Below are positions 23,908-33,311 of a stretch of DNA of 64,000 nucleotides, one piece after another. Made by a program: the position numbers and the translations under genes. Below the pieces are notes generated by a model, which was not told the origin of the DNA, did no database searches, and was given only the letters and a program-made list of their open reading frames with translations. Numbering within the stretch: the first letter of the stretch is position 1; each line of letters begins with the position of its first letter. This DNA is from Sulfuritalea sp. (lineage in GTDB: Bacteria > Pseudomonadota > Gammaproteobacteria > Burkholderiales > Rhodocyclaceae): contig JAUSCI010000056.1 in assembly GCA_030651305.1 (NCBI GenBank), positions 1-64,000 on the forward strand, written 5' to 3'.

Positions 23908-26400
23908 TCACGCGCCGAGGAAGTGACGCCTGAACTCGTCGACCGGCATCGGGTTGCCGCGCAGGTAGCCCTGCATCTCGTCGCAGGCTTCACGGATCAG
24001 AAATTCGCGCTGCTGCTCCGTTTCGACGCCTTCGGCGATCACTTTCAGTTGCAGGCTGTGGCCGAGGGCGATCACGGCACGGACAATGGCGCAGTCTTCA
24101 GCGTCGCCCGGCAGACCGAAGACGAAGCTTTGGTCAATTTTCAACTTGTTGAGCGGCAGGCGTTTCAGATAGGCCAGCGATGAATAGCCGGTGCCGAAAT
24201 CGTCTATGGCCAGGCTGATGCCCATCGCGCGCAGACCGTGCAGCACCCGAATGCTTTTCTCCGCCTGACTCATGATGGCGCTCTCGGTGATTTCCAGCTC
24301 GAGCAACTCCGGCGGCAAGCGGGTTGCCTCAAGCACCTTGCGCACCGTATCCTCGATCTGGCCGCGGCGGAATTCAACCCCGGAGACATTGATCGAGAGC
24401 ACACCTGGATTGAGCCCGGCGAGCGCCCATTCGGCCCAGTGACGACAGGCGGCACGCTGCACCCATTCACCCAGGGCGACGATCGACCCCGATTCTTCGG
24501 CCAGAGGAATGAATCTCGCCGGCACCACCAGGCCCTGTTGCGGATGTTGCCAGCGCACCAGCGCTTCGGCGCCGAGCAGTTCGCCGGTCTTGAGCGAGAA
24601 CTGCGGTTGCAGATAGACGATCAGTTCATCGCGTTCAATGGCGCGCCGCAAAGCCGTTTCCATCTTGAATCGATCGAGCGAGAACTGGGTCAGTTCGTCG
24701 CTGAAAAACTCATGGGTATTGCGACCCCTTTCCTTGGCCCGATACATGGCCGCATCGGCGTGTTTGATCAGGGTTGCCGAATCTCCGCCGTCGCGGGGGA
24801 AGAGACTGATGCCGATGCTGGCACCGACAAAAAACTCCTGCTCCAGCGTGACCGGATTGGTGCGCAGATCGTCGAGAATCTTGTCGGCGATGCGCGAGGC
24901 CATGCCCGAATCGTGAATGCCTTCGACGATGATCAGAAACTCGTCGCCACCTACCCGGGCAACGGTATCCGACGCGCGCGTAAGCGCACGGAAGCGCTGC
25001 GCCACCTCGTACAGCACGCGATCGCCGACATGATGGCCAAGGCTGTCATTGATGTTCTTGAATCGATCTAGATCGACGAACAGCAGCGCAACCTGCGCCC
25101 CGTCCCGCTGGGCGCGCTGCAGGGCTCCGCGCAGCCGGTCCTCAAGCAGCAGGCGATTCGGCAGGCCGGTCAGGTGGTCATGATGGGCCTGATGGTTGAG
25201 CAGCTCATTGGCCCGCTTGATCTCGGTTATGTCGGCGAAGACGCCGACATAGTGCATCACCTTGCCGGCGGCGTCCTTCACGGCGCTGATGGTCAGCCAT
25301 TCCGGAACCAGGCTGCCATCCTTGCGCCTGTTCCAGAGTTCGCCCTGCCAGCGACCGCTGCGGCCGATGGTGTCCCACATCTCGCGATAGAAGTTCTTGT
25401 CCTGGCGATCCGATTGCAGAATCCGCGGATTGCGGCCAAGCACCTCTTGCTCCGAGTAGCCGGTAATTTCCGTGAAAGCGCGGTTGACCGCAATGATCGA
25501 GCCATCCGGCGCGGTGACGGTGATGCCCTCGGCGCTGCTGTCGAACACCGTGGCCGCCTGCTGCATGCGTGCCTCCATGCGCTTGCGCTCGGTGATGTCG
25601 AACATGACGCCGATGATGCCGCCCACGCTGCCGTCCGGATTGGCAAACGTGGCCTTGTGGAACAGCACGTCGCGCCGCTCGCCGCTGGCCGGCTGAACCT
25701 GGGTTTCGTACACCTGCAAACCCGGGCTGTTGAACAGTTCCTCGTCAGCCGCCCGATAGCGATCCGCCAGGTCCCGGGGCGCGATGTCATAAACCGTCGC
25801 GCCGATCAATTCGCTGCGCGGCTTGCCGATAAATTCAAGGTAGCGCTGATTGAAACCGAGGTAACGGCCTTGTCGATCCTTGTAGAACACCGGACCGGGA
25901 ATCGCCTCGATCAGTTGTTCCATGAAGTGCAGTTGCCGCGAGACCTCGGTGGTGCGTTCGACGACGCGCTGTTCCAGTTCGCCGTAACTCAGGCGCAAAG
26001 CTTCCTCGGCCTGATGACGCCGGGTGATGTCCTCGTACAACCAGACGTAACCCTCTTCGGGATTGTCCGGGTTGAGCAGGCTGCCTGTCAGTCGAACCCA
26101 GATCAGGCTGCCGTCACGCCGCTGATAGCGGCTCTCGCCAACAAAACTTCCGGTTTCGGCAATCGCCGCATAGGCGCGGCGGCCCAAGGCGGTCCATTCC
26201 GCGTCGTCAATGGGGTAGTAGATCCGGGTTGATTTGCCGACCAGTTCGCCCGGCCCGTAGCCGAGCATTTCCTCGAAGCGCGGGTTGCAGCGCTGGACGA
26301 TACGATCACGCAGCACGACGATGCCTATCGGAGCGCGCTCAACGACCAGTTGCTGCTCGCGCAACAGTTGCGCCTTGGTCTGTTTGTTGGTGGGCTTCAT
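23908..26400 (-). CDS. PAS-PAS-PAS-GGDEF-EAL protein (c-di-GMP metabolism)
   Basis: An 830-residue cytoplasmic protein with no membrane helix. PAS 1 covers about residues 18-130 (ending WLYEDITRRHQAEEALR), PAS 2 about 155-275 and PAS 3 about 280-400 (each with a PAC-type tail such as FDITERKRMEARM). GGDEF spans about 410-575 with VGGDEFLIIV. EAL spans about 585-825 with GAEALVRWQHP, ITESAIMSQ, IDDFGTGYSSLAYL and VIAEGVETEQ. Both catalytic domains look intact. The gene is convergent with the preceding GGDEF-EAL gene; only 11 bases separate the two ends. Confidence 0.93.
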   Translation of the reverse strand: MKPTNKQTKAQLLREQQLVVERAPIGIVVLRDRIVQRCNPRFEEMLGYGPGELVGKSTRIYYPIDDAEWTALGRRAYAAIAETGSFVGESRYQRRDGSLIWVRLTGSLLNPDNPEEGYVWLYEDITRRHQAEEALRLSYGELEQRVVERTTEVSRQLHFMEQLIEAIPGPVFYKDRQGRYLGFNQRYLEFIGKPRSELIGATVYDIAPRDLADRYRAADEELFNSPGLQVYETQVQPASGERRDVLFHKATFANPDGSVGGIIGVMFDITERKRMEARMQQAATVFDSSAEGITVTAPDGSIIAVNRAFTEITGYSEQEVLGRNPRILQSDRQDKNFYREMWDTIGRSGRWQGELWNRRKDGSLVPEWLTISAVKDAAGKVMHYVGVFADITEIKRANELLNHQAHHDHLTGLPNRLLLEDRLRGALQRAQRDGAQVALLFVDLDRFKNINDSLGHHVGDRVLYEVAQRFRALTRASDTVARVGGDEFLIIVEGIHDSGMASRIADKILDDLRTNPVTLEQEFFVGASIGISLFPRDGGDSATLIKHADAAMYRAKERGRNTHEFFSDELTQFSLDRFKMETALRRAIERDELIVYLQPQFSLKTGELLGAEALVRWQHPQQGLVVPARFIPLAEESGSIVALGEWVQRAACRHWAEWALAGLNPGVLSINVSGVEFRRGQIEDTVRKVLEATRLPPELLELEITESAIMSQAEKSIRVLHGLRAMGISLAIDDFGTGYSSLAYLKRLPLNKLKIDQSFVFGLPGDAEDCAIVRAVIALGHSLQLKVIAEGVETEQQREFLIREACDEMQGYLRGNPMPVDEFRRHFLGA

Positions 26401-26618
26401 GCCAGCGTCCTTGTGCCGTACGATTCAGTCTGCCGACTGGGTATTGAGCGCATGGTAGCGGTATTTTGTGCCATCGCGCGCGAAGTTTTCCTTTGACGTC
26501 AGCGCGCCGTCCAGTATTGGCATCAAGGCCTGCCGCAGGTGCGATGCCCGCCGATACCCCCCGGTGCAGTGGGTTGCGGGCGCTGTAAGATGCAGGGAAA
26601 TCTTCGAGCAGGAATCCC

Positions 26619-27809
26619 ATGAACAATCAAACTCGCGGACTCGGACTCGCTCCCGCCACCGCTGGCGACTACCGGGAACTGGCACGCCGGCGGCTGCCGC
26701 GGTTCCTGTTCGATTACCTGGATGGCGCGGCCTATGAAGAAGTCACCGCGGGTGAGAACCGGCGGGCCTTTGATCGGCTGCGGCTGCGCCAGCGCGTCAT
26801 GCGCGACGTCTCGCAATTGAATTTTGCCACCCGCGTGCTGGGTCAGGATCTTGCCCTGCCGCTGATCCTCGCCCCGCTCGGACTGGCCGGCGCGATGGCG
26901 CGACGGGCCGAGGTGCAGGCGGCGCGCGCCGCTGAACAGGCCGGAGTGGCCTTTTGCGAATCGACCGTGTCCATCTGTTCCACCGAGGAAGTTCGCGCCG
27001 CGACCGATGCGCCTTTCTGGTATCAACTCTATGTCATGCGCGACCGCGGCTATGCGAAGGAGTTGATGGCACGCGCCCAGGCCGCCGGCTGCCCGGTGCT
27101 GGTGCTGACCGTCGATCTGGCCGTGATGGGCGCGCGCTACCGCGATGTACGCAACGGCATGGCGGGCGGCCTGTCGCTGAGCGGAAAACTGACCAAGGCC
27201 TGGGACCTGCTGTCGCATCCGCACTGGCTGATGGACGTTGCCATCGGCGGCAAGCCGCTGACCTTTGGCAACCTCACCACGGCCGTGCCCGACGCACGCA
27301 GCCTGCCGGCATTCAAAGCATGGGTGGATAGCCAGTTCGATCCGCGCATCACCTGGAACGATCTGGCCTGGGTGCGGGAAAACTGGGCGGGCAAAATCCT
27401 GCTCAAGGGGATTCTCGATGTGGACGACGCGCGTCAGGCGGCGGTCGTCGGCGCCGACGGGCTGGTGGTATCCAATCACGGCGGCCGCCAGTTGGACAGC
27501 GTCGCGGCCAGTGTCGACGCGCTGCCACGAATTGTCGACGCCGTCGGTGACCGGCTCGAAGTATTGATGGATGGCGGCGTACGCAGCGGACTGGATGTCG
27601 TCAAGGCGCTCGCTCTCGGCGCCAGGGCCTGCATGCTCGGCCGCGCCTGGGGCTATGCGGTGGCGGCCCGCGGTGAGGCCGGCGTCGCCCACATGCTGTC
27701 GGTAATGCGCAGCGAAATGGCGGTCGCCCTGGCGCTGTGCGGTGTAACGGATGTTGCTGCGCTGGATCGTGAAACCCTGCTCCGCCCGGAGGTGACGGCA
27801 GCCCCCTGA
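26619..27809 (+). CDS. lldD: FMN-dependent L-lactate (alpha-hydroxy acid) dehydrogenase
   Basis: A 396-residue member of the FMN-dependent alpha-hydroxy-acid dehydrogenase family. It probably oxidises L-lactate to pyruvate with electrons passed to the respiratory chain. Family marks: DYRELARRRLPRFLFDYLDG at the N-terminus, LALPLILAPLGLAGAM, KGILDVDDARQAAVVGADGL, the active-site SNHGGRQLDS, and the FMN phosphate site DGGVRSGLDVVKALALGARA. Length fits LldD. Glycolate or mandelate as substrate cannot be excluded. It is a single-gene unit. Confidence 0.92.
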   Translation: MNNQTRGLGLAPATAGDYRELARRRLPRFLFDYLDGAAYEEVTAGENRRAFDRLRLRQRVMRDVSQLNFATRVLGQDLALPLILAPLGLAGAMARRAEVQAARAAEQAGVAFCESTVSICSTEEVRAATDAPFWYQLYVMRDRGYAKELMARAQAAGCPVLVLTVDLAVMGARYRDVRNGMAGGLSLSGKLTKAWDLLSHPHWLMDVAIGGKPLTFGNLTTAVPDARSLPAFKAWVDSQFDPRITWNDLAWVRENWAGKILLKGILDVDDARQAAVVGADGLVVSNHGGRQLDSVAASVDALPRIVDAVGDRLEVLMDGGVRSGLDVVKALALGARACMLGRAWGYAVAARGEAGVAHMLSVMRSEMAVALALCGVTDVAALDRETLLRPEVTAAP

Positions 27810-27810
27810 C

Positions 27811-27837
27811 CGCCGTAGCGCCAGCACCGACTTTTGC
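27811..27837 (+). repeat. dispersed 25-nt repeat, copy 5
   Basis: CGCCGTAGCG then CCAGCACCGACTTTTGCG, directly after the lldD stop and next to the hydrogenase-subunit remnant. Confidence 0.6.
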
Positions 27838-27843
27838 GACAGA

Positions 27844-27885
27844 CTACGCCCGGCCGCGAATCGCACTCAGAATGCCGCGCAGCAG
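27844..27885 (-). pseudogene. 3'-terminal remnant of a NuoB/HyfI-type small subunit gene
   Basis: On the minus strand the last codons read LLRGILSAIRGRA and a stop, closely matching the C-terminus of the intact small subunit at 39734-40255 (LLSGILTAIRSQK). In both places the dispersed 25-nt repeat lies just beyond the stop in the same orientation. Upstream on the minus strand the frame dissolves into short repeats. It is a short match, so the call is tentative, but the shared flanking repeat supports it. Confidence 0.45.
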
Positions 27886-27893
27886 AGCCAACA

Positions 27894-27933
27894 CTGATCC
27901 AGCACACTGATCCAGCACCCGCTGATCCAGCAC
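27894..27933. repeat. three direct copies of CTGATCCAGCAC
   Basis: Copies start at 27894, 27907 and 27922, with periods of 13 and 15. They lie between the small-subunit remnant and the hyfB-type gene and look like slippage products. The rest of the gap to 28129 holds no gene. Confidence 0.55.
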
Positions 27934-28004
27934 CCGCTTGTCGAGACCGTGTAAAAGTGCCACTATTGGGCAAGGGTTTTCGGCTGTCCGCATTTGTCAA
28001 AGGC

Positions 28005-28018
28005 GGCTGATTTGTTGC
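28005..28018 (+). promoter_or_regulatory. weak sigma-54 promoter candidate for the first Ehr operon
   Basis: GGCTGATTTGTTGC has GG-N10-GC spacing and a perfect -12 (TTGCA), but the -24 keeps only GGC of TGGCACG. A start site near 28030 would leave a leader of about 100 bases before the ATG at 28130. Weak alone; noted because a better sigma-54 site lies before the sulP/Ehr operon. Confidence 0.25.
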
Positions 28019-28129
28019 ATCTGAAGCGTTGATTCAGCGTGATTCGCTGTTTCGCGTGGCTTCCGGATCGAGACGTTCCACAGGGAGGTTTGGAGTGCGG
28101 TCAAGGTTCCAGTCGTTGGAGTTCTCGCG

Positions 28130-30175
28130 ATGAGCGCGACGATCGGGACCCCGCTACTGCTCGCATACGGTGCCGCGGTTTGCACCTTGCTTTCGGGCGC
28201 CGTTTCCCTGCTGGCCGTGCGCCGCCACCCTGATTTCCTGCATTTCGGTTCCTTCCTGTTTCTGTTCTGCTCCGGTGCGGGCAGCATCGGCGCCGGCGGC
28301 TGGACCCTGCTCGCCAATCTCACCGTCACCGACCGATTCCAGCTCGGCCTGCCGTGGCTCGACTGGCATCTGCGGATCGATCCCCTGTCCGGCTTTTTCC
28401 TGGTGCTGCTCGGCACGCTGGTGGTCGCGATTTCGCTTTACGGCCCCAGCTACACGCGCGAATTCGGGCGCGGCAAAGCGGCGCAACCGCTGCCGCCGCT
28501 GGGGGTGTTCACAGCGCTGTTCGTCCTCGGCATGCAGATGATGCTGGTTGCCGATGACGCGCTGGTGTTCATGATCTTCTGGGAAATGATGTCGCTTTGC
28601 GGATATTTCCTGGTCGTCTATCAGCACCAGCATGCCGCCAATCGCCACGCCGCCTTTCTCTACCTGCTGCTGGCCCACGTCGGCGCCCTGGTCATCCTGC
28701 TTTCCTTTGGCGTACTCGCCGCCTTTGGCGGTGGTCTCACCTTCGACCAGATGCGCGCGGCCAAGCTGAGTCCGCTGTGGGCGACCATCGCCTTTGGCTG
28801 TGCCTTCGCCGGCTTCGGGACCAAGTCGGGCATGGTGCCGCTGCACGTCTGGCTGCCGGACGCGCACCCGGTCGCGCCGTCGCACATTTCGGCCTTGATG
28901 AGCGGCGCCATGATCAAGATGGGCATCTATGGCATCGTGCGACTCAGCTACGACCTGATCGGCAATGTGCGCTGGGAATGGGGCATGGTGGTACTCATCG
29001 TCGGCACCGCTTCGTCGCTGCTCGGCGTCCTTTACGCACTGATGCAACACGATCTCAAGCGCCTGCTTGCCTACCATTCGATCGAGAACATCGGCATCAT
29101 CCTGATGGGCCTCGGCTTGTCGATGATCTTCATCGGCAGCGGGCACAAGATGCTCGGCACCCTCGGTCTGGTGGCGGCGCTCTACCACACCATCAACCAC
29201 GCCCTGTTCAAGGGCCTGCTGTTCCTTGGCGCCGGCGCGGTGCTCTACCGGACGCATGCGCGCGACCTCGACCAGATGGGCGGACTGATTCATCGCATGC
29301 CGATTACGGCCTTCCTGTTCCTGGTCGGCTGTGTCGCGATCTCGGCACTGCCGCCGTTCAACGGCTTCGTTTCGGAATGGCTGACCTTCCAGACAGCCCT
29401 GCAGGGTCCCGCGCTGAAAGACGGTTTGCTGCGCACCATGATTCCGATTGCGGCGGCAATGCTGGCGCTTACCGGGGCACTGGCCGCTGCGTGTTTCGTC
29501 AAGGCCTTCGGCATTGCCTTTCTTGGCCAGCCGCGCACGCGCCGCGTCGCGCGCGCGCGCGAGGTGCCGGTCGGCATGCTGGCCGGCATGGGCTTGCTGG
29601 CGCTGCTCTGCCTGCTGCTCGGCGTGTTGCCGACGACCATGATCGAAGCCATGGCCCCCATCACGCAACTGCTGGTGCACGACGCGCTGCCCTCCGCCAC
29701 CGCCCAGGGCTGGCTGTGGCTGACGCCGATTTCACCGCAGGTGGCTTCATACTCGGCGCCGTTTGTCCTCGTCGCCATCATCCTGGTGTTCGGCCTGGGC
29801 CGCCTGATCCTCAAACGCGGCGCGGAACCGACGCGCAGAGCCGACGCCTGGGACTGCGGTTTTGGCCATCTGACGCAGCGCATGCAGTACACCTCGACGG
29901 CCTTCAGTCAACCGATCCGGCGCGTTTTCCGCGGCGTCTGGAAGGTCGAGGAGCACATCGAAACGCTTGCCGACGCGGGGTCGATCCCACGCGTAACGAG
30001 CCTTCACTACAGCGTGCACACCCACGACTGGGCCTGGCTCAAAGGCTACCTGCCGATCGGACGCACGGTGCTCGCCGCCGCCAATCGCATCGGCTTCATC
30101 CAGACCGGCAACATCCATACCTATCTGAAATTTTCCTTCGTCACGCTACTCACGTTCCTATGGATAGTCAGCTGA
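28130..30175 (+). CDS. hyfB: hydrogenase-4 subunit B-like (NuoL/MrpA-type) antiporter subunit, Ehr module 1
   Basis: A 681-residue polytopic membrane protein, the first of two proton-channel-type subunits of the complex. The NuoL/M/N core has the conserved ionisable sites: Lys in GFGTKSGMVPLHVWLPDAHP, Lys in LKRLLAYHSIEN, and His/Lys in ALYHTINHALFKGLLFL. The C-terminal part carries the HyfB-specific region with DAWDCGFGHLTQRMQYTSTA and a last helix. GGAG lies 8 bases before ATG. It opens a six-gene operon and overlaps the next gene by 16 bases. It is expected to translocate H+ or Na+ when coupled to the rest of the complex. Confidence 0.93.
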   Translation: MSATIGTPLLLAYGAAVCTLLSGAVSLLAVRRHPDFLHFGSFLFLFCSGAGSIGAGGWTLLANLTVTDRFQLGLPWLDWHLRIDPLSGFFLVLLGTLVVAISLYGPSYTREFGRGKAAQPLPPLGVFTALFVLGMQMMLVADDALVFMIFWEMMSLCGYFLVVYQHQHAANRHAAFLYLLLAHVGALVILLSFGVLAAFGGGLTFDQMRAAKLSPLWATIAFGCAFAGFGTKSGMVPLHVWLPDAHPVAPSHISALMSGAMIKMGIYGIVRLSYDLIGNVRWEWGMVVLIVGTASSLLGVLYALMQHDLKRLLAYHSIENIGIILMGLGLSMIFIGSGHKMLGTLGLVAALYHTINHALFKGLLFLGAGAVLYRTHARDLDQMGGLIHRMPITAFLFLVGCVAISALPPFNGFVSEWLTFQTALQGPALKDGLLRTMIPIAAAMLALTGALAAACFVKAFGIAFLGQPRTRRVARAREVPVGMLAGMGLLALLCLLLGVLPTTMIEAMAPITQLLVHDALPSATAQGWLWLTPISPQVASYSAPFVLVAIILVFGLGRLILKRGAEPTRRADAWDCGFGHLTQRMQYTSTAFSQPIRRVFRGVWKVEEHIETLADAGSIPRVTSLHYSVHTHDWAWLKGYLPIGRTVLAAANRIGFIQTGNIHTYLKFSFVTLLTFLWIVS

Positions 30176-31119
30176 TCGACTGGGTGCTCGCCGCGGCGCA
30201 AGGGCTGCTGTTCATTGCCGCGGCACCGCTGCTCGCCGGCTGGCTGCAGCGGGTCAAATGCCATTTGCAGAATCGCGGGGCGCCGTCGGTCTGGCAGCCT
30301 TACCGCAATCTGAGCAAGCTGATGGGCAAGCGGATGGTTCTCGCCGAAAACGCCTCATGGCTGTTCCGCGCCACGCCCTACATCGTCTTCGGTGCCACCC
30401 TGCTGGCCGCCGCCGTGGTGCCCCTGGTCGCGGTGCACCTGCCGACCGCCGCCATCGCCGACATGATCGTGCTGGTGGCGTTTTTCGCGCTGGCGAGGTT
30501 TTTCACCGCGCTGGCCGGCCTCGACATCGGCACGGCTTTCGGCGGCATGGGCGCCTCGCGCGAAATGATGGTCGGCGCGCTGGCCGAACCGGCCATGCTG
30601 ATGGCGGTGTTCACGCTGTCCATGACGGCAAACACCACCAATCTGTCGGTGGCGACCGAGTACCTGCTGCATGCCGGACTGGTGCTGCGCCCGTCCTTCC
30701 TGTTCGCCCTGCTGGCGCTGGCCATGGTCGCGGTGGCCGAAAGCAGCCGCGTGCCGGTGGACAATCCCGCCACCCACCTCGAACTCACCATGCTGCACGA
30801 AGCCATGATCCTCGAATACGGCGGTCGCCACCTGGCGCTGATCGAGTGGGCTTCGCAAATCAAGCTGATGATCTACTCGGTATTTATTGTCGATCTCTAC
30901 TTTCCGCTCGGCATCGCTACCGACTTCAGCGCCGCGTCCCTGGCGATCGGTGTCGTCGCGGTGACGGCGAAACTGATGCTGCTCGCCGTATTGCTGGTGG
31001 TGTGGGAGACGGTGCTGGCGAAGATGCGGCTGTTTCGCGTCCCACAGTTTCTCGGTTTTGCCTTCATGCTGTCCTTGCTCGGCATGCTGACCCACGTCGT
31101 GCTGGAGACTGGGATCTAG
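30160..31119 (+). CDS. hyfC: HyfC/NuoH-like membrane subunit, Ehr module 1
   Basis: A 319-residue membrane protein that anchors the hydrophilic arm, homologous to NuoH/HycD. The acidic quinone-chamber-like segment AESSRVPVDNPATHLELT followed by MLHEAMILEY is intact. I start it at ATG 30160 (MDSQLIDWVLAA), inside the end of the preceding gene; the same frame is open much further upstream, but only as the antisense-like shadow of the hyfB-type gene. The stop codon is directly followed by the next ATG. Confidence 0.92.
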   Translation: MDSQLIDWVLAAAQGLLFIAAAPLLAGWLQRVKCHLQNRGAPSVWQPYRNLSKLMGKRMVLAENASWLFRATPYIVFGATLLAAAVVPLVAVHLPTAAIADMIVLVAFFALARFFTALAGLDIGTAFGGMGASREMMVGALAEPAMLMAVFTLSMTANTTNLSVATEYLLHAGLVLRPSFLFALLALAMVAVAESSRVPVDNPATHLELTMLHEAMILEYGGRHLALIEWASQIKLMIYSVFIVDLYFPLGIATDFSAASLAIGVVAVTAKLMLLAVLLVVWETVLAKMRLFRVPQFLGFAFMLSLLGMLTHVVLETGI

Positions 31120-31845
31120 ATGGAATTCGCCAGCCTCAGTTTGTTTAACCAGGCCATCATCCTGTTCGCGGCGCTGGCCTTGTTCATGTCTTTCATCATG
31201 CTCGCCCAGGCGCGCATGATGCCGCTGATATTTACCTTCGCCTGGCAGGGCTTGCTACTGACGATGGTCTCGGTGCTGGTCGCCATCGCTTCCGGCCATC
31301 CCCACCTGCATATTTCGGCGGCGATCACCTTTTGCCTGAAGGTGGTCGTGATCCCGTGGTTGCTCTACCGACTCAGCGCAAAACTCAACATGCAATATGA
31401 CGCCGAGGCAATCACGCATCCGACGCTGCTGCTGCTCGGCGGCGTGGCCCTGGTGATCTTCAGTTACCACGTGTCGCAGTCGATCGTGCACCTGTCGGGA
31501 CTGGCGACGCGCAATACGATTGCCGTCAGCATGGCCATAGAACTGCTGGGCATGCTGCTGATGATTGCGCGCAAGTCGGCGGTAGCGCAGGTGATCGGCT
31601 TCATGTCGATGGAGAGCGGAATATTCTTTGCCGCGGTGGTATCCACCTACGGCATGCCGCTGATCGTCGAACTGGGTCTGGCCTTCGACATTCTGGTCGC
31701 CTCGATCCTGTTCGGCGTGTTCTTCTTCCATCTGAAAGACTCTTTCGGCTCGCTTAACGTCGGCCAGTTCAACCGCCTGTCGGAAGCGAACCAGCCCATG
31801 CCGTCGCCCGAAGCCGCCGAACCTGCGCCCGGAGAGCGTTCGTGA
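31120..31845 (+). CDS. hyfE: hydrogenase-4 component E-like membrane subunit, Ehr module 1
   Basis: A 241-residue membrane protein of the HyfE family, whose C-terminal part is NuoK-like. Several helices are evident, with GFMSMESGIFFAAVVSTYG, typical of the family, near residue 170 and a hydrophilic Pro/Glu-rich tail after about residue 205. The start codon abuts the stop of the hyfC-like gene and the end overlaps the hyfF-like start by 4 bases (GTGA). It probably forms a proton path next to the NuoH-like subunit. Confidence 0.9.
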   Translation: MEFASLSLFNQAIILFAALALFMSFIMLAQARMMPLIFTFAWQGLLLTMVSVLVAIASGHPHLHISAAITFCLKVVVIPWLLYRLSAKLNMQYDAEAITHPTLLLLGGVALVIFSYHVSQSIVHLSGLATRNTIAVSMAIELLGMLLMIARKSAVAQVIGFMSMESGIFFAAVVSTYGMPLIVELGLAFDILVASILFGVFFFHLKDSFGSLNVGQFNRLSEANQPMPSPEAAEPAPGERS

Positions 31846-33311
31846 CTCTGCTCGAAATCACGCTGCTGATACCGCTGCTCGGAGGCCTGCTGCTGGCACT
31901 CGTCGGCCATCGCCCGATCGCCGGCTGGATCAACATTGCCGTCGGCGTAATGACCTTCGGCGCCGCGCTGGCCATGGCGCTGGAAGTCCTGGACCATGGC
32001 CCGCAACTCTCCCCCAGCCGCATGTTCTACATCGACGCCTTCAATGTTTACCTGGTGGTGTTGACCGCCTTTGTCGGCTTGACAACGTCGATCTTTTCGC
32101 GCCCCTACATGCGCCATGAAGTCGAACGCGGGCGCGTCACGAGCCGGCGCCTGCGCCTGTACCACGCGATGTACCAGTGCTTCCTGTTCTCGATGCTGCT
32201 GGCGCTGTCGACCAACAACCTCGGCATTCTCTGGATCGGGATGGAGCTGGCCACCCTGACCACCGTGCTGCTGGTCTCGCTGTACCGCACGCCGGAGGCA
32301 ATCGAAGCGGCGTGGAAGTATTTCATCCTCTGCGGCGTCGGCATCGCCCAGGCGCTGTTCGGCACCGTGCTGATCTATTTTGCCGCCGAGACCAAATTTG
32401 GCGCGGGCCGCGATGACACGTTGCTGTGGACCGTGCTGCATGAATCGGCGGGCGGCATGGACCCGGCAGTGATCACGCTGGCCTTCGTCTTCCTGCTGGT
32501 CGGCTATGGCACCAAGGTCGGCCTGGTGCCGCTGCACAACTGGCTGCCGGATGCACACTCCGAAGGTCCGACACCGATGTCCGCGGTGCTCTCCGGCCTG
32601 CTGCTCAACGTCGCGCTGTATGCCCTGGTGCGGGTCAAGATGCTGGTCGATGGCTCGCTGCATACCAACCTCGCCGGCAACCTGATGATGGGCTTCGGCT
32701 TGCTTTCCTTCACCGTCGCCGGCCTGTTCCTGCACCGCCAGCACGATGTCAAGCGCATGTTCAGCTACTCCTCGATCGAGCACATGGGCCTGATCACCTT
32801 CGGCTTCGGCATGGGCGGGCCGCTCGCCACGTTTGGCGCATTGCTGCACATGACCGTGCACTCGCTGACCAAGTCGGCGATCTTCATTACCGTCGGCCAT
32901 GCCTGCCAGCTCGCCGGCACGCAGCGCATCACGCAGATTCGCGGCCTGATCCGCACCCAGCCCGCGATCGGCTGGGGCTTGCTGCTCGGCACCGTGGCGA
33001 TCGCCGGCTTCCCGCCCTTCGGCGTGTTCATCAGCGAGTTCCTGCTGCTGATGGCGACCATGAAGACCTGGCCGTGGCTGACGATTCCGCTACTGGCCGG
33101 CTTCGGCGTGGCCTTCGGCGGGCTGTTTCGGCACATGCAGCAGATGGTCTTCGGCGAGCCGCCGCCGGGGCAGAAGCCGGTCGAGGCCAACATGCTGCCG
33201 GTGGTGGTGCACCTGCTGCTGGTGCTCTGGCTCGGGCTGGCCATTCCGGGATTCCTGTCGCGCTGGTTCGAGCAGGCCACGGTGCTCATCACGGGGGCGT
33301 CGCCACTATGA
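31842..33311 (+). CDS. hyfF: hydrogenase-4 component F-like (NuoM/N-type) antiporter subunit, Ehr module 1
   Basis: A 489-residue membrane protein, the second antiporter-like subunit. It begins with GTG at 31842, overlapping the preceding stop. Functional sites are visible: Glu in GMELATLTTVLLVSL, Lys in GYGTKVGLVPLHNWLPDAHS, Lys in VKRMFSYSSIEHMG and His/Lys in HMTVHSLTKSAIF. Length fits HyfF. The end overlaps the large-subunit gene by 4 bases (ATGA). With the HyfB-like subunit, the complex has two antiporter modules, as in hydrogenase 4 but without a HyfD gene. Confidence 0.92.
   Translation: MTLLEITLLIPLLGGLLLALVGHRPIAGWINIAVGVMTFGAALAMALEVLDHGPQLSPSRMFYIDAFNVYLVVLTAFVGLTTSIFSRPYMRHEVERGRVTSRRLRLYHAMYQCFLFSMLLALSTNNLGILWIGMELATLTTVLLVSLYRTPEAIEAAWKYFILCGVGIAQALFGTVLIYFAAETKFGAGRDDTLLWTVLHESAGGMDPAVITLAFVFLLVGYGTKVGLVPLHNWLPDAHSEGPTPMSAVLSGLLLNVALYALVRVKMLVDGSLHTNLAGNLMMGFGLLSFTVAGLFLHRQHDVKRMFSYSSIEHMGLITFGFGMGGPLATFGALLHMTVHSLTKSAIFITVGHACQLAGTQRITQIRGLIRTQPAIGWGLLLGTVAIAGFPPFGVFISEFLLLMATMKTWPWLTIPLLAGFGVAFGGLFRHMQQMVFGEPPPGQKPVEANMLPVVVHLLLVLWLGLAIPGFLSRWFEQATVLITGASPL

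Noticed and set aside
28597-30159. Long frame that joins an upstream stretch to the hyfC-like gene
   Set aside because: The upstream part is Arg/Pro/His-rich shadow of the hyfB-like gene; homology to NuoH begins only at ATG 30160.
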